Below, piece after piece: positions 7,291 to 14,620 of a stretch of DNA of 15,819 nucleotides. The notes beneath the pieces were generated by a model. The model had not been told where the DNA came from. It made no database searches and worked only from the letters and a program-made list of their open reading frames with translations. How positions within the stretch are numbered: the stretch's first letter is position 1; every line of letters starts with the position of its first letter. The stretch spans positions 1-15,819 of the forward strand of contig JAGPVK010000165.1 in the NCBI GenBank assembly GCA_018067055.1, given 5' to 3'. Position numbers and translations under genes: made by a program. The stretch comes from Sphingomonadales bacterium. GTDB lineage: Bacteria > Pseudomonadota > Alphaproteobacteria > Sphingomonadales > Sphingomonadaceae.

Positions 7291-7360
7291 TCCGTTAGTG
7301 GTGAGCCTGTCGAACCCCGCTTATCGATAATCGCCTTGCGACAGGCTCAGGGCTAACGGA
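7291..7360. repeat. 70-bp palindromic repeat (GAGCCTGTCG family), copy 1
   Basis: Two 22-nt arms, 7291-7312 and 7339-7360, match as reverse complements at all but a 3-4 base internal patch. Both ends read TCCGTTAG, followed by GAGCCTGTCG. At its exact centre sits a perfect 10-bp palindrome TTATCGATAA (7321-7330). It fills the gap between the aspS stop and the next ATG at 7369. The right end supplies GGA (7358-7360), a plausible ribosome-binding core. It is the same family as the degenerate copy at 8271-8350. Confidence 0.8.
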
Positions 7361-7368
7361 ATCAATAT

Positions 7369-8229
7369 ATGACCAATCCCACCGAACATCATTTCGCGTC
7401 TTCGCATGGCGACATCTGTTATTTCGAATGGGGCAAGGCGGGCGATGGGCCGTCGATCCTGCTGCTCCACGCGACCGGCTTTCATGCCCGTTGCTGGGAC
7501 AAGGTGGTCGATGCCTTTCCGGATGGCATGCATGTGATTGCGGTTGATCAGCTGGGCCACGGACGGAGCGCCGCGCCGATCATCACCGACTGGACCGACG
7601 TCGCGGGTGCGACCGCAGAACTGGTGCAATCGCTCGGGGTCAGCTTCGCGATTGGCGTGGGTCACAGCATGGGCGGCCATTGTCTGGTGCAGGTCGCGGC
7701 CCGCCACCCTGATCTGCTGGAGCGGCTCGTTTTGATCGATCCGGTAATCATGGTGCGGGAATTTTATCAAAATCCGCAAGATTCCAGTGCGACCTACGAG
7801 ATGGTAGCCAAGCGCCGCAACAGCTGGACCGGACCCGATGCCATGTTCGATCGTTTCCACGACCGGCATCCTTACAAGCTTTGGGACCCGGCGGTGCTGC
7901 GGGATTATTGCGAATATGGTCTGCTGCCGGACGGGCAGGGCGGCTATGAACTGGCCTGTCCGCCACAGACCGAGGCATCAATCTATGCGACCAGCGCTAC
8001 GGTTGATCCCTGGCCAATGATTGACGAGATCACCCAGCCGGTCACGGTGCTGCGTGCGCCGCAAATCGACCGGGATGGCGCTTTTGATTTCGCCGGTTCG
8101 CCGACCCCGCCCGGGCTTGCCGATGATTTTGCGCATGGCACCGATATCTATCTGCCCGATCTCACCCATTTCATGCCGATGCAGGAACCGAAACGGATTG
8201 CGGAACTGATCCTTGCGGATCACGGTTAA
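7369..8229 (+). CDS. Alpha/beta hydrolase
   Basis: A 286-residue alpha/beta-hydrolase-fold enzyme with no signal peptide, predicted cytoplasmic. Visible elements: the oxyanion-hole segment LLHATGF at 32-38 (the HG position reads HA), the nucleophile elbow GVGHSMGGH with Ser100, and the catalytic histidine His267 in LTHFMP. The acid residue is probably Asp124 (LIDPV) or Asp234; I cannot decide from sequence. A cap region lies at about 130-215. Likely reactions are ester, lactone or C-C bond hydrolysis; the substrate is unknown. The start ATG lies nine bases after a palindromic repeat whose terminal GGA serves as a weak Shine-Dalgarno with an 8-nt spacer. It lies 95 bp after aspS and 127 bp before ppk2 in the same direction, so readthrough from aspS is possible. 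A long minus-strand frame here is a shadow. Confidence 0.85.
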   Translation: MTNPTEHHFASSHGDICYFEWGKAGDGPSILLLHATGFHARCWDKVVDAFPDGMHVIAVDQLGHGRSAAPIITDWTDVAGATAELVQSLGVSFAIGVGHSMGGHCLVQVAARHPDLLERLVLIDPVIMVREFYQNPQDSSATYEMVAKRRNSWTGPDAMFDRFHDRHPYKLWDPAVLRDYCEYGLLPDGQGGYELACPPQTEASIYATSATVDPWPMIDEITQPVTVLRAPQIDRDGAFDFAGSPTPPGLADDFAHGTDIYLPDLTHFMPMQEPKRIAELILADHG

Positions 8230-8270
8230 TCGGTTGGCCGTTGGCGTTCATCTGATATATGTTGCTCTTG

Positions 8271-8350
8271 CTTGTCGAAGCCTGTTGCTGGACGAGGAAC
8301 GCCGTTGAGTGTTGCTCGCCCTCAGGGTTGGCAGGCTCAGGGCGAATGGA
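8271..8350. repeat. Degenerate palindromic repeat (GAGCCTGTCG family), copy 2
   Basis: The right portion (8332-8350, CAGGCTCAGGGCGAATGGA) read on the minus strand matches the right arm of copy 1 through GCCCTGAGCCTG. The left portion contains CTTGTCGAAG (8271-8280), a typical core of this repeat family, and TCGCCCT (8316-8322), which pairs with AGGGCGA (8339-8345). The copy is more decayed than copy 1. Its outer GGA, extended to GGAG (8348-8351), lies at the right place to be the ribosome-binding site of ppk2. Confidence 0.6.
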
Positions 8351-8356
8351 GCGCAA

Positions 8357-9142
8357 ATGACCATAAATCTGTCTGACTATGAATCCGGCGACCAATATGA
8401 TGGCGATTATGATGCGGCGCTGGAAGCGCTGCAGGACCGTCTCGCGCATATCCATTTCAAGCATATCATTCACGGCAGCCGCTCGATCCTGGTGTTCGAG
8501 GGCTGGGACGCGGCTGGCAAGGGTGGTGCGATCCGCCGAATGACCGGAGAATGGGATCCTCGCTATTATGATGTCTGGCCGATCGGTGCGCCGACCAGGG
8601 AAGAGAAAGACCGGCATTTCCTCTGGCGCTTCTGGCAGAAATTGCCGGGAAGCCGTGAAATTGGTGTATTCGACCGCAGCTGGTATGGCCGCGTGCTGGT
8701 CGAGCGGGTCGAGGGATTTTGCGAGCCGGCCGACTGGAAACGTGGCTATGACGAGATTAATGAATTTGAAGCGCAGCAGATCGATGGCGGCACCAATCTG
8801 GTGAAGCTGTTCTTCCATACGACGCAGGACGAACAGGACGCGCGGCTTACCAAACGGCTGGATACGCCGCACAAACGCTGGAAGATAACCGCCGAGGATT
8901 TCCGTAACCGCGAAAAGCGCGGCGCCTATCTCGACGCGATGCATGACATGTTCGAATATACCGACACCCGCTGGGCACCGTGGAAGGTGATCGACGGCAA
9001 TGACAAGAAATCCGCCCGGATCGCCGCGCTGACTCATGTCGCGGAAACGCTGGAGGCGGCATTACCGGAGGATTTGCCGGATGCTGATCCAGCGCTAGTG
9101 ACGCTGGCGCATGAGGCCTTTGGCTATGAGGCGAAGGATTAG
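8357..9142 (+). CDS. ppk2: Polyphosphate kinase 2 family protein
   Basis: A 261-residue single-domain PPK2 with a P-loop kinase fold. The known family transfers phosphate between inorganic polyphosphate and nucleotides (NDP to NTP or NMP to NDP). Seen here: Walker A GWDAAGKGG at 49-57, Walker B region FDRSWYGR at 105-112, and a lid segment with RWKITAEDFRNR at about 173-184. Single-domain length fits the short PPK2 classes. Whether ADP, GDP or AMP is preferred cannot be read safely from sequence. I chose the ATG at 8357 because GGAG (8348-8351) precedes it by five bases and the protein then begins in the usual acidic N-terminal helix. An in-frame GTG at 8309 would translate the repeat. The gene ends directly against the convergent desulfhydrase gene, stop codon against stop codon. 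Confidence 0.92.
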   Translation: MTINLSDYESGDQYDGDYDAALEALQDRLAHIHFKHIIHGSRSILVFEGWDAAGKGGAIRRMTGEWDPRYYDVWPIGAPTREEKDRHFLWRFWQKLPGSREIGVFDRSWYGRVLVERVEGFCEPADWKRGYDEINEFEAQQIDGGTNLVKLFFHTTQDEQDARLTKRLDTPHKRWKITAEDFRNREKRGAYLDAMHDMFEYTDTRWAPWKVIDGNDKKSARIAALTHVAETLEAALPEDLPDADPALVTLAHEAFGYEAKD

Positions 9143-10201
9143 TCAGCCACCAAATAGGCACGCCAATCGGTCGCGCGCGGGCTGCCACTCCAGCCCGCTT
9201 TCTGCCAGCCAGTTTTCGTCATAATAGGTGCTGCCATAGCGTTCGCCGCCGTCGCAGAGCAAGGTGACTATACTGCCGGTTTCTCCGCTCGCGGCCATTT
9301 CTTCGATCAATTGCGCGCATCCCCAGATATTGGTGCCGGTCGATCCGCCAACCCGGCGACCCAGGTGGTCGGACAGCGCATGCATCGCGCCGATGCTGTT
9401 GGCATCGTCTACGGCGATCATGCGATCAATCACGGACGGAATGAAGCTGGGTTCAACGCGGGCGCGACCAATGCCCTCAATCCGCGAACTGCACCCGCCA
9501 GACAGGCTGGTGATATTGCGATCTCCAAAATGCTGGTGAAATATCGATGCAGTCGGATCGGCGACGCATAATCTGGTTCTATGCTGTTGCAGGCGGATGA
9601 ACCGGCCGATGGTTGCAGACGTACCGCCGGTCCCGGCTCCGCAAACAATCCAGCTAGGGATTTGATGTATCTCCTGATCCATCTGGGCGAAGATGCTTTC
9701 GGCAATATTGTTGTTGCCGCGCCAGTCGGTAGCCCGCTCGGCGTAAGTAAACTGGTCGACAAAATGGCCATTGGTTTCGTTCGCCAGCCTTTGGCAGACA
9801 TCGTAGACGCTTTGCGGATCATCCACGGCACAAATTTCGCCGCCCTGGAATTCAATCGCTTTCAATTTGGCTGCTGCCGTCGTTTTGGGCACGACGGCGA
9901 TGAATCGAAGATTCAGCATTCGGGCGAAATAGGCCTCGGATACGGCCGTCGATCCTGACGAGGCCTCAATCACTGTGGTTTCTGGACCGATCCACTGGTT
10001 GCAAAGGGCATAGAGAAACAGGGAGCGAGCGAGACGGTGCTTCAGGCTGCCGGTTGGATGCGAGCTTTCATCTTTCAGATATAGTTCGATCCCGGGATGA
10101 TGCGGCAACTCCACCTGTACCAGATGGGTGTCGGCGGACCGATTATAGTCAGCCTCAATCTTGCGTATCGCCGTGTCGAGCCAGTCCCGTCCGCCCGTCA
10201 T
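9143..10201 (-). CDS. PLP-dependent cysteine desulfhydrase/synthase (Cds1-like)
   Basis: A 352-residue fold-type II PLP enzyme of the cysteine synthase superfamily. Lys54 in [11 protein letters not shown] is the Schiff-base lysine, ASSGSTA (80-86) is the substrate/asparagine-loop equivalent, [10 protein letters not shown] (188-197) binds the PLP phosphate, and SSRIEGIG lies near 240. From memory, the N-terminal [12 protein letters not shown] and [17 protein letters not shown] closely resemble mycobacterial Cds1 (Rv3684), an L-cysteine desulfhydrase that releases H2S, pyruvate and ammonia. I therefore favour sulfide release or cysteine turnover over O-acetylserine sulfhydrylation, but this is family inference. 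The ATG lacks its own ribosome-binding site and overlaps the TGA of a 15-codon leader ORF (ATGA), suggesting translational coupling. A possible promoter, TTGAAA-N17-TAGCAA, lies about 90-130 bp upstream. Confidence 0.82.
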   Translation of the reverse strand: MTGGRDWLDTAIRKIEADYNRSADTHLVQVELPHHPGIELYLKDESSHPTGSLKHRLARSLFLYALCNQWIGPETTVIEASSGSTAVSEAYFARMLNLRFIAVVPKTTAAAKLKAIEFQGGEICAVDDPQSVYDVCQRLANETNGHFVDQFTYAERATDWRGNNNIAESIFAQMDQEIHQIPSWIVCGAGTGGTSATIGRFIRLQQHRTRLCVADPTASIFHQHFGDRNITSLSGGCSSRIEGIGRARVEPSFIPSVIDRMIAVDDANSIGAMHALSDHLGRRVGGSTGTNIWGCAQLIEEMAASGETGSIVTLLCDGGERYGSTYYDENWLAESGLEWQPARDRLACLFGG

Positions 10202-10245
10202 GCTGCAGTAACCGGATTGCTCGAATATAGCATTGCGAAATTCAT
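10198..10245 (-). CDS. Candidate 15-codon leader ORF of the desulfhydrase gene
   Basis: The ORF reads [15 protein letters not shown] and stops at TGA. It is preceded by GGGGG (10254-10258) eight bases upstream of its ATG. Its TGA (10198-10200) overlaps the desulfhydrase ATG (10199-10201) as ATGA. The downstream gene has no Shine-Dalgarno of its own, so ribosomes finishing this ORF could reinitiate. The peptide has no cysteine, so classical cysteine attenuation is not suggested. The alternative is an ATT start (10247-10249) in the desulfhydrase frame using the same GGGGG, which would add 16 residues. Confidence 0.35.
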   Translation of the reverse strand: MNFAMLYSSNPVTAA

Positions 10246-10373
10246 CAATCTTACCCCCGAACTCCCAGTTTTCGAGAGTGTATCGGATGGTTTGCTACAC
10301 CGGAGAGACGCAATTTTCAAATCTTCTGTGATTTCAGCTGCGTAACCAAAAGGCCGGATTCCAACGCCAGTGA

Positions 10374-10562
10374 CCAGGCTGTATCGGTGCGCTGGAAAAT
10401 CAGATTTATACGCGGCTTGTCTCCGCCTTCCTGATCAACCACGATCTGGGCGAACAATATCGCGACTATCCGCAGACGTCGCCGATGGTCATATCCTTTG
10501 TGAAGTCCAAAACCGTGTCGCTGGCTAGCGGCCGTTATCCTCGGCCATTCTTCCCGATATAG
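10374..10562 (+). other. Orphan coding-like open frame, possible gene remnant
   Basis: This plus-strand frame is open for 62 codons from the TGA at 10371-10373 to the TAG at 10560-10562. The stretch ENQIYTRLVSAFLINHDLGE, then QYRDYPQTSPMVISFVKSKT, looks protein-like and uses the G/C-ending codons typical of the window. It has no start codon in a sensible place: the first ATG is the internal one in PMVIS. Its last 28 bases overlap the slt 3' end. I recognise no family. The opposite strand also has a long open frame here with poorer third-position GC. It could be a decayed gene end or chance. Together with the leader ORF it accounts for most of the 333-nt gap 10202-10534. Confidence 0.25.
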
Positions 10563-12526
10563 CGTGACAGCGGCGTATCGCTCCGGATCGTTGGTCCGCG
10601 CGGGTTTTTGGTGTCATAGACCACCGCATTTTCGAGCACGCGCTTGACATAATTACGGGTCTCGGAAATCGGAATATCCTCGATCCACTGCACCCAGTCG
10701 ATGCCGCCCATACGGGGGTCGCCATTGGCACGGAGCCATTTGTTCACATTGCCGGGCCCGGCATTATAAGCCGCGATCGCCAATGGATAGCTGCCGCCAT
10801 AATAATCCATCATCCGCTGGATATAGCCGCTGCCCAGCTGGATATTATATTGCGGGTCCTCGGTCAGCGAAGAGGCATTATAGGACAGATTGGCCTTGCC
10901 GGACTGTTCCCGGGCGGTGCCGGGCATCAGCTGCATCAGGCCGCGGGCGCCGGCGTGACTGATCGCGCCTTCGGCAAACTGGCTTTCCTGGCGGGTGATC
11001 GCATGGATCAGCGTCCATGTGCTTTCATGGCCAAAGGGAACCTGCATCGTCGGGAAGGATGTCTCGTCGATCGGACCGACGCCTGCGCTCAGCGCGCTGA
11101 TGCCCTTGATCACACCAAGATCGCGCGCACCGATGCGGGTTGCGAGATCGCTGAGCAGCAGATAGTCCTTGGCGGTCTTGGCATTATAGGCGAGCGCCCT
11201 GTGAAAGCGGATCTGCTCTTTCCATGGACCGGTGCGGATCGACGCCTTGGCCGCGATGACAAGCGGTTCGCTGTCATAGGCTTTGCGATCTTCCTCGGTT
11301 ATTTCGATCGCCGGCTTGCGGTTGAATTCCGGCAGCGGGCGACCCAGCCGTTCGAGCGACAACTGGCCGTAGAAATAGTCGGGAAAGGCAGCGGCTTTCT
11401 CGAAATAGGCATTGGCCTGTTCACTCTGTCCCGCTTGGGCAGCGGCGCGGCCAGCCCAGTAATAGCCCTTGGACGTGATATTGGGCGAGTCATAGGATTG
11501 CGCATATAGGTCGAACATCGGCACTGCCTTGGCCGGTTGGCGCATGCCGTTGAGCGCCGCCGTGCCGGCTATCCATGCCAGATCGGAATATTTGTCGCGT
11601 ACCCGGCTATTCTGATCGGCGATCCGGGTCGGGGCATAATAGGCGTCATCGATTTTCGAAGCGATATCATAAGCCACCGACCATTGCCGGTCGTTGGCTG
11701 CGGCTTCGGCGTTGATCAACATTGCCTCGAACCAGATATCGGGTGCGGCGGGCTTGACCCGCAAGGGCAATCTGCTCGCCAGCAATTGCCGTGCGGCATA
11801 GCTTTGGCCGCTATTGCGCAGATAACGGGCGCGATCCGCCAGATAGCCGGCGTCGTCGCGGGCGATTGCACCGACGGCGCTGGCCTTTTCATTGGCATCC
11901 GCCGCTTCGGTCAGCTGTGACAGCCGCGCTTCGAAAACCGGACGCCTTGCGGGCGAGGTAAAGCCCAGCTGACGAGCTGCATCCCGCGTTGCTCTGGCCC
12001 AAAGCAGCGCATCCATGCGCGCATCATGATCATCGATACTGAACGCCGAACTGAACCGCGAGATCAGCACCGCTTCATCTTCGTCGGTCAGCGTGCCGCC
12101 GCGCCAGGCTGTTCTCGCCCATTGATCGGCTTTGTCCCTCTGTCCGGTCGCTTGCAGGGCAACCGCATATTTGGCGGCACCCGCATTGGTGGTCGGTTCG
12201 AAGCGGGAAAAATAGGCCAGCACGCGGGCAGGCGAGAAGCTGTTGATATTGATCGCCTGTTCGGCGTTGCGCTGCATTCTCGTGTCTTCCGGCCAGTCCG
12301 GGAAGGTGACCAGGAAGCCCGCATAATCCTCGAAGGAATAATTGTCGGATTGAGTCAATACGCGCCAGCGCTGCAGGCCAAGCACAGCATTGCCACCAGT
12401 CGGGTCGGACAGGCCCGCTCCATCATTCTGCCAGCCCAGTTGATCGCCGAGATTGTCGGCCGCCATGCAGGTCGCAGGGGTCAAAAGCACTGCAGCGATA
12501 AGAAATCTTGATACCATACTGGACAT
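10535..12526 (-). CDS. slt: Soluble lytic murein transglycosylase (Slt70-like)
   Basis: A 663-residue periplasmic enzyme that cleaves the glycan strands of peptidoglycan between MurNAc and GlcNAc, forming 1,6-anhydro-MurNAc. An N-terminal signal peptide spans about 1-23 (VSRFLIAAVLLTPA core, cleavage near MAA). Residues about 30-480 form the alpha-helical superhelical U/L-domain with TPR-like repeats, for example around 337-385. The C-terminal SLT domain has catalytic Glu514 in TRQESQF, then AGARGLMQLMPGTA (525-538) and AAYNAGPGNV (585-594). AAGGAG-type bases (12539-12544) lie 12 nt before the first ATG, which is long but better placed than for the second ATG three codons later. The gene diverges from dapA over a 114-bp gap, a layout that pairs wall-cleaving and wall-precursor genes. 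Confidence 0.92.
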   Translation of the reverse strand: MSSMVSRFLIAAVLLTPATCMAADNLGDQLGWQNDGAGLSDPTGGNAVLGLQRWRVLTQSDNYSFEDYAGFLVTFPDWPEDTRMQRNAEQAININSFSPARVLAYFSRFEPTTNAGAAKYAVALQATGQRDKADQWARTAWRGGTLTDEDEAVLISRFSSAFSIDDHDARMDALLWARATRDAARQLGFTSPARRPVFEARLSQLTEAADANEKASAVGAIARDDAGYLADRARYLRNSGQSYAARQLLASRLPLRVKPAAPDIWFEAMLINAEAAANDRQWSVAYDIASKIDDAYYAPTRIADQNSRVRDKYSDLAWIAGTAALNGMRQPAKAVPMFDLYAQSYDSPNITSKGYYWAGRAAAQAGQSEQANAYFEKAAAFPDYFYGQLSLERLGRPLPEFNRKPAIEITEEDRKAYDSEPLVIAAKASIRTGPWKEQIRFHRALAYNAKTAKDYLLLSDLATRIGARDLGVIKGISALSAGVGPIDETSFPTMQVPFGHESTWTLIHAITRQESQFAEGAISHAGARGLMQLMPGTAREQSGKANLSYNASSLTEDPQYNIQLGSGYIQRMMDYYGGSYPLAIAAYNAGPGNVNKWLRANGDPRMGGIDWVQWIEDIPISETRNYVKRVLENAVVYDTKNPRGPTIRSDTPLSRYIGKNGRG

Positions 12527-12603
12527 TTTAGGCTTAGGCTCCTTATCAGGCGCTGAACGGCGAACTATATCACCGTTAATAATGGAAATGACTTGGTAGT
12601 GGC

Positions 12604-12624
12604 TTTGCCGATTTCCAAGGCAAA
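12604..12624 (+). promoter_or_regulatory. Small hairpin before the dapA ribosome-binding site
   Basis: TTTGCC (12604-12609) and GGCAAA (12619-12624) form a perfect 6-bp inverted repeat with a 9-nt loop. It ends three bases before the dapA Shine-Dalgarno AAAGGA (12628-12633). It could modulate translation or be an operator half-site pair. It shows no resemblance to the lysine riboswitch, which is much larger. Confidence 0.3.
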
Positions 12625-12640
12625 CATAAAGGATTATTAG

Positions 12641-13516
12641 ATGTTCTCGGGCTCAATTCCGGCTCTGGCGACGCCCTTTCGCGACGGATCGTTTGCCGAA
12701 GACCAGTTTCGCGCGCTGGTAGACTGGCAGATCGACCAGGGCAGCAGCGCTCTTGTTCCCTGCGGGACAACCGGCGAGGCTTCGACCTTGTCAAATGCCG
12801 AACATCATCGCGTCATCGAAATATGCATCGAGCAGGCGGCTGGCCGGGTGCCGATCATCGCCGGCTGTGGGTCCAATGACACCACCAATGCCATGTTGCA
12901 CCTCAACTTCTCGAAAAAATGCGGAGCAGCGGCGGGTCTGGTTGTCGCTCCTTATTATAACCGGCCCAATCAGGAGGGCATCACTGCCCATTTCACCACC
13001 CTGACGGAAAATGTCGATTTGCCGCTGATATTATACAATGTTCCTGCAAGAACCGTGACCGACATCAAGCCCGACACGGTTGCGGCCCTTTCGAAGCTGC
13101 CCGGCATTGTCGCGATCAAGGATGCCAGTGGCGATCTCGACCGGGTCACCGAACATCGGCTCAATTGCGCCAAGGATTTCGTGATGCTTTCGGGAGTCGA
13201 TGAACTGTCGCTGGCGTTCAACGCGGCCGGCGGTGTTGGCTGTATTTCGGTCACCGCCAATGTCGCCCCGAAATTATGCGCGGAATTCCAGGCAGCCTGC
13301 GCCGCGGGGGACTATGCCAAGGCACGCAAACTGAATGATGTGCTCTATCCGCTGCACAAGTCACTGTTCTCGGATGCGTCTCCGGGGCCGGTCAAATATG
13401 CGATGTCGCGGGTTCTGGACAATTTCTCGACCGACCTGCGGCTGCCGATGACGCCGCCGTGTGAAGCCAGCCGCAAGGCAGTGGATGCCGCTCTGGAAGG
13501 GGCAGGACTGGTCTGA
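12641..13516 (+). CDS. dapA: 4-hydroxy-tetrahydrodipicolinate synthase
   Basis: A 291-residue class I aldolase that condenses pyruvate with L-aspartate-4-semialdehyde, the first committed step of diaminopimelate and lysine synthesis in the cytoplasm. Lys160 in VAIKDASGD is the Schiff-base lysine. Tyr132 in LYNVPARTV is the catalytic tyrosine, with Arg137 in the same segment. The pyruvate-carboxylate loop CGTTGE (41-46) carries Thr43 and Thr44. Length is standard (about 290). The ATG is preceded by AAAGGA seven bases upstream. The TGA overlaps the smpB ATG by one base (TGATG at 13514-13518). It is probably the first gene of the operon dapA-smpB-DUF2062-cckA. Feedback sensitivity to lysine cannot be judged here. 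Confidence 0.96.
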   Translation: MFSGSIPALATPFRDGSFAEDQFRALVDWQIDQGSSALVPCGTTGEASTLSNAEHHRVIEICIEQAAGRVPIIAGCGSNDTTNAMLHLNFSKKCGAAAGLVVAPYYNRPNQEGITAHFTTLTENVDLPLILYNVPARTVTDIKPDTVAALSKLPGIVAIKDASGDLDRVTEHRLNCAKDFVMLSGVDELSLAFNAAGGVGCISVTANVAPKLCAEFQAACAAGDYAKARKLNDVLYPLHKSLFSDASPGPVKYAMSRVLDNFSTDLRLPMTPPCEASRKAVDAALEGAGLV

Positions 13517-13998
13517 TGGCGAAACCGCGGCCAGAGGAATTTGACAAGCAGAAGATCGTCGCCGAAAACCGGCGCGCGCGTTATGATTATTTTGTCGACG
13601 ACAAGTTTGAAGCCGGAATCATGCTGACCGGTACGGAAGTGAAATCACTGCGCTTCGGTTCGGGCGCGATCGCCGAAAGCTATGCTGAGGTGAAGGATGA
13701 CGAGGTCTGGCTGATCAATGCCAATATTCCGGAATGGAGCCATGGCAACCGGTATAATCATACGCCAACCCGTCCCCGGAAACTGTTGCTGAAGCGCCGC
13801 GAGATCAATAAATTGCATGGCGCGGTGATGCGAAAGGGCATGACCATTGTGCCGCTGTCGATCTACTTTAACAGCAAGGGCAAGGCGAAGCTGGAACTGG
13901 CGCTGGCCAAGGGCAAGAAAGCGCCGGACAAACGGCAGACCGAAAAGGACCGCGACTGGAAGAGGCAGCAGGGCCGACTGATGCGCGAACATGGCTGA
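13516..13998 (+). CDS. smpB: SsrA-binding protein SmpB
   Basis: A 160-residue RNA-binding protein essential for trans-translation. With tmRNA it rescues ribosomes stalled on mRNAs lacking stop codons and tags the nascent peptide for proteolysis. Features seen: [13 protein letters not shown] at 13-25, the conserved TGTEVKSLR at 38-46, the beta-barrel segment [18 protein letters not shown], then KLLLKRREI at 89-97. A basic C-terminal tail (about 131-160, rich in Lys and Arg) is known to insert into the mRNA channel. Length equals E. coli SmpB. Both ends overlap neighbours: one base with dapA and eight bases with the DUF2062 gene (13991-13998). No tmRNA gene is visible in this window. Confidence 0.97.
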   Translation: MAKPRPEEFDKQKIVAENRRARYDYFVDDKFEAGIMLTGTEVKSLRFGSGAIAESYAEVKDDEVWLINANIPEWSHGNRYNHTPTRPRKLLLKRREINKLHGAVMRKGMTIVPLSIYFNSKGKAKLELALAKGKKAPDKRQTEKDRDWKRQQGRLMREHG

Positions 13999-14620
13999 TC
14001 CAGATTTTAACCCTCCGCCAAAAGATTGGGGTGCGCGAACGATCAAACGCTTTGGCGTTTGGCTGGACAAAAAAATGCCGACCCGGGCGAGCATGGCCAA
14101 GAATAGATATCTAAAGCCGATAGCGCACCGGTTTTTACGATCCGATCTGTGGCATTTTAATCGTCGGTCCGTCCCGCGCGGGGTGGCTCTGGGAATGTTG
14201 GCGGGATTTCTGATTCCCTTGGGTGGCCAGACTTTTGTTGCATTATTTTTGGCGTTGCCCATTCGCGCCAACGTGCCGATCGCCGCTGTCACCACATTTA
14301 TCACCAATCCGTTCACCTATCCATTCTGGATCGCCGTTGCCTATCAGATCGGCAAGCAAATATTGCAAATTGAACAGGGGTCTTCCGGTCAGACAGTTCA
14401 CGAAGTTGTGGATACGCAATTTCTGAGTCAAGTCGCTCAATGGCTGGGTTGGTTCGGGCGAGAAGCGGCAGTAACTTTTTTTGGATTTGCAGTGTTGGGT
14501 GTTGTTTTCGCAGCGCTGGGATATGTGATAAGCAGCTTTGGCTGGCGCTGGTGGATCGGTCGGAAAAGGCAGTCGGTCTTGGCAAGACGGCGTGCGGAAC
14601 AGTTGAGCGATGGCCAGTAA
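13991..14620 (+). CDS. DUF2062 membrane protein
   Basis: A 209-residue inner-membrane protein of the DUF2062 family, whose function is not established. The family core is recognisable: [20 protein letters not shown] (58-77), a hydrophobic hairpin to about 90, and [17 protein letters not shown] (105-121) with the conserved Asn-Pro. A third membrane segment lies at about 160-183, and the C-terminus is strongly basic ([11 protein letters not shown]). The start ATG lies inside the smpB coding end (8-nt overlap), and the stop overlaps the next gene by 11 nt, so all are likely translated in a coupled way. Position beside cckA and smpB suggests coregulation with cell-cycle and envelope genes, without proving a role there. 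Confidence 0.9.
   Translation: MADPDFNPPPKDWGARTIKRFGVWLDKKMPTRASMAKNRYLKPIAHRFLRSDLWHFNRRSVPRGVALGMLAGFLIPLGGQTFVALFLALPIRANVPIAAVTTFITNPFTYPFWIAVAYQIGKQILQIEQGSSGQTVHEVVDTQFLSQVAQWLGWFGREAAVTFFGFAVLGVVFAALGYVISSFGWRWWIGRKRQSVLARRRAEQLSDGQ

Noticed and set aside
8309..8356. Extension of ppk2 to an upstream GTG
   Set aside because: It would translate the palindromic repeat, while the ATG at 8357 has GGAG at proper spacing and begins at the usual PPK2 N-terminus.
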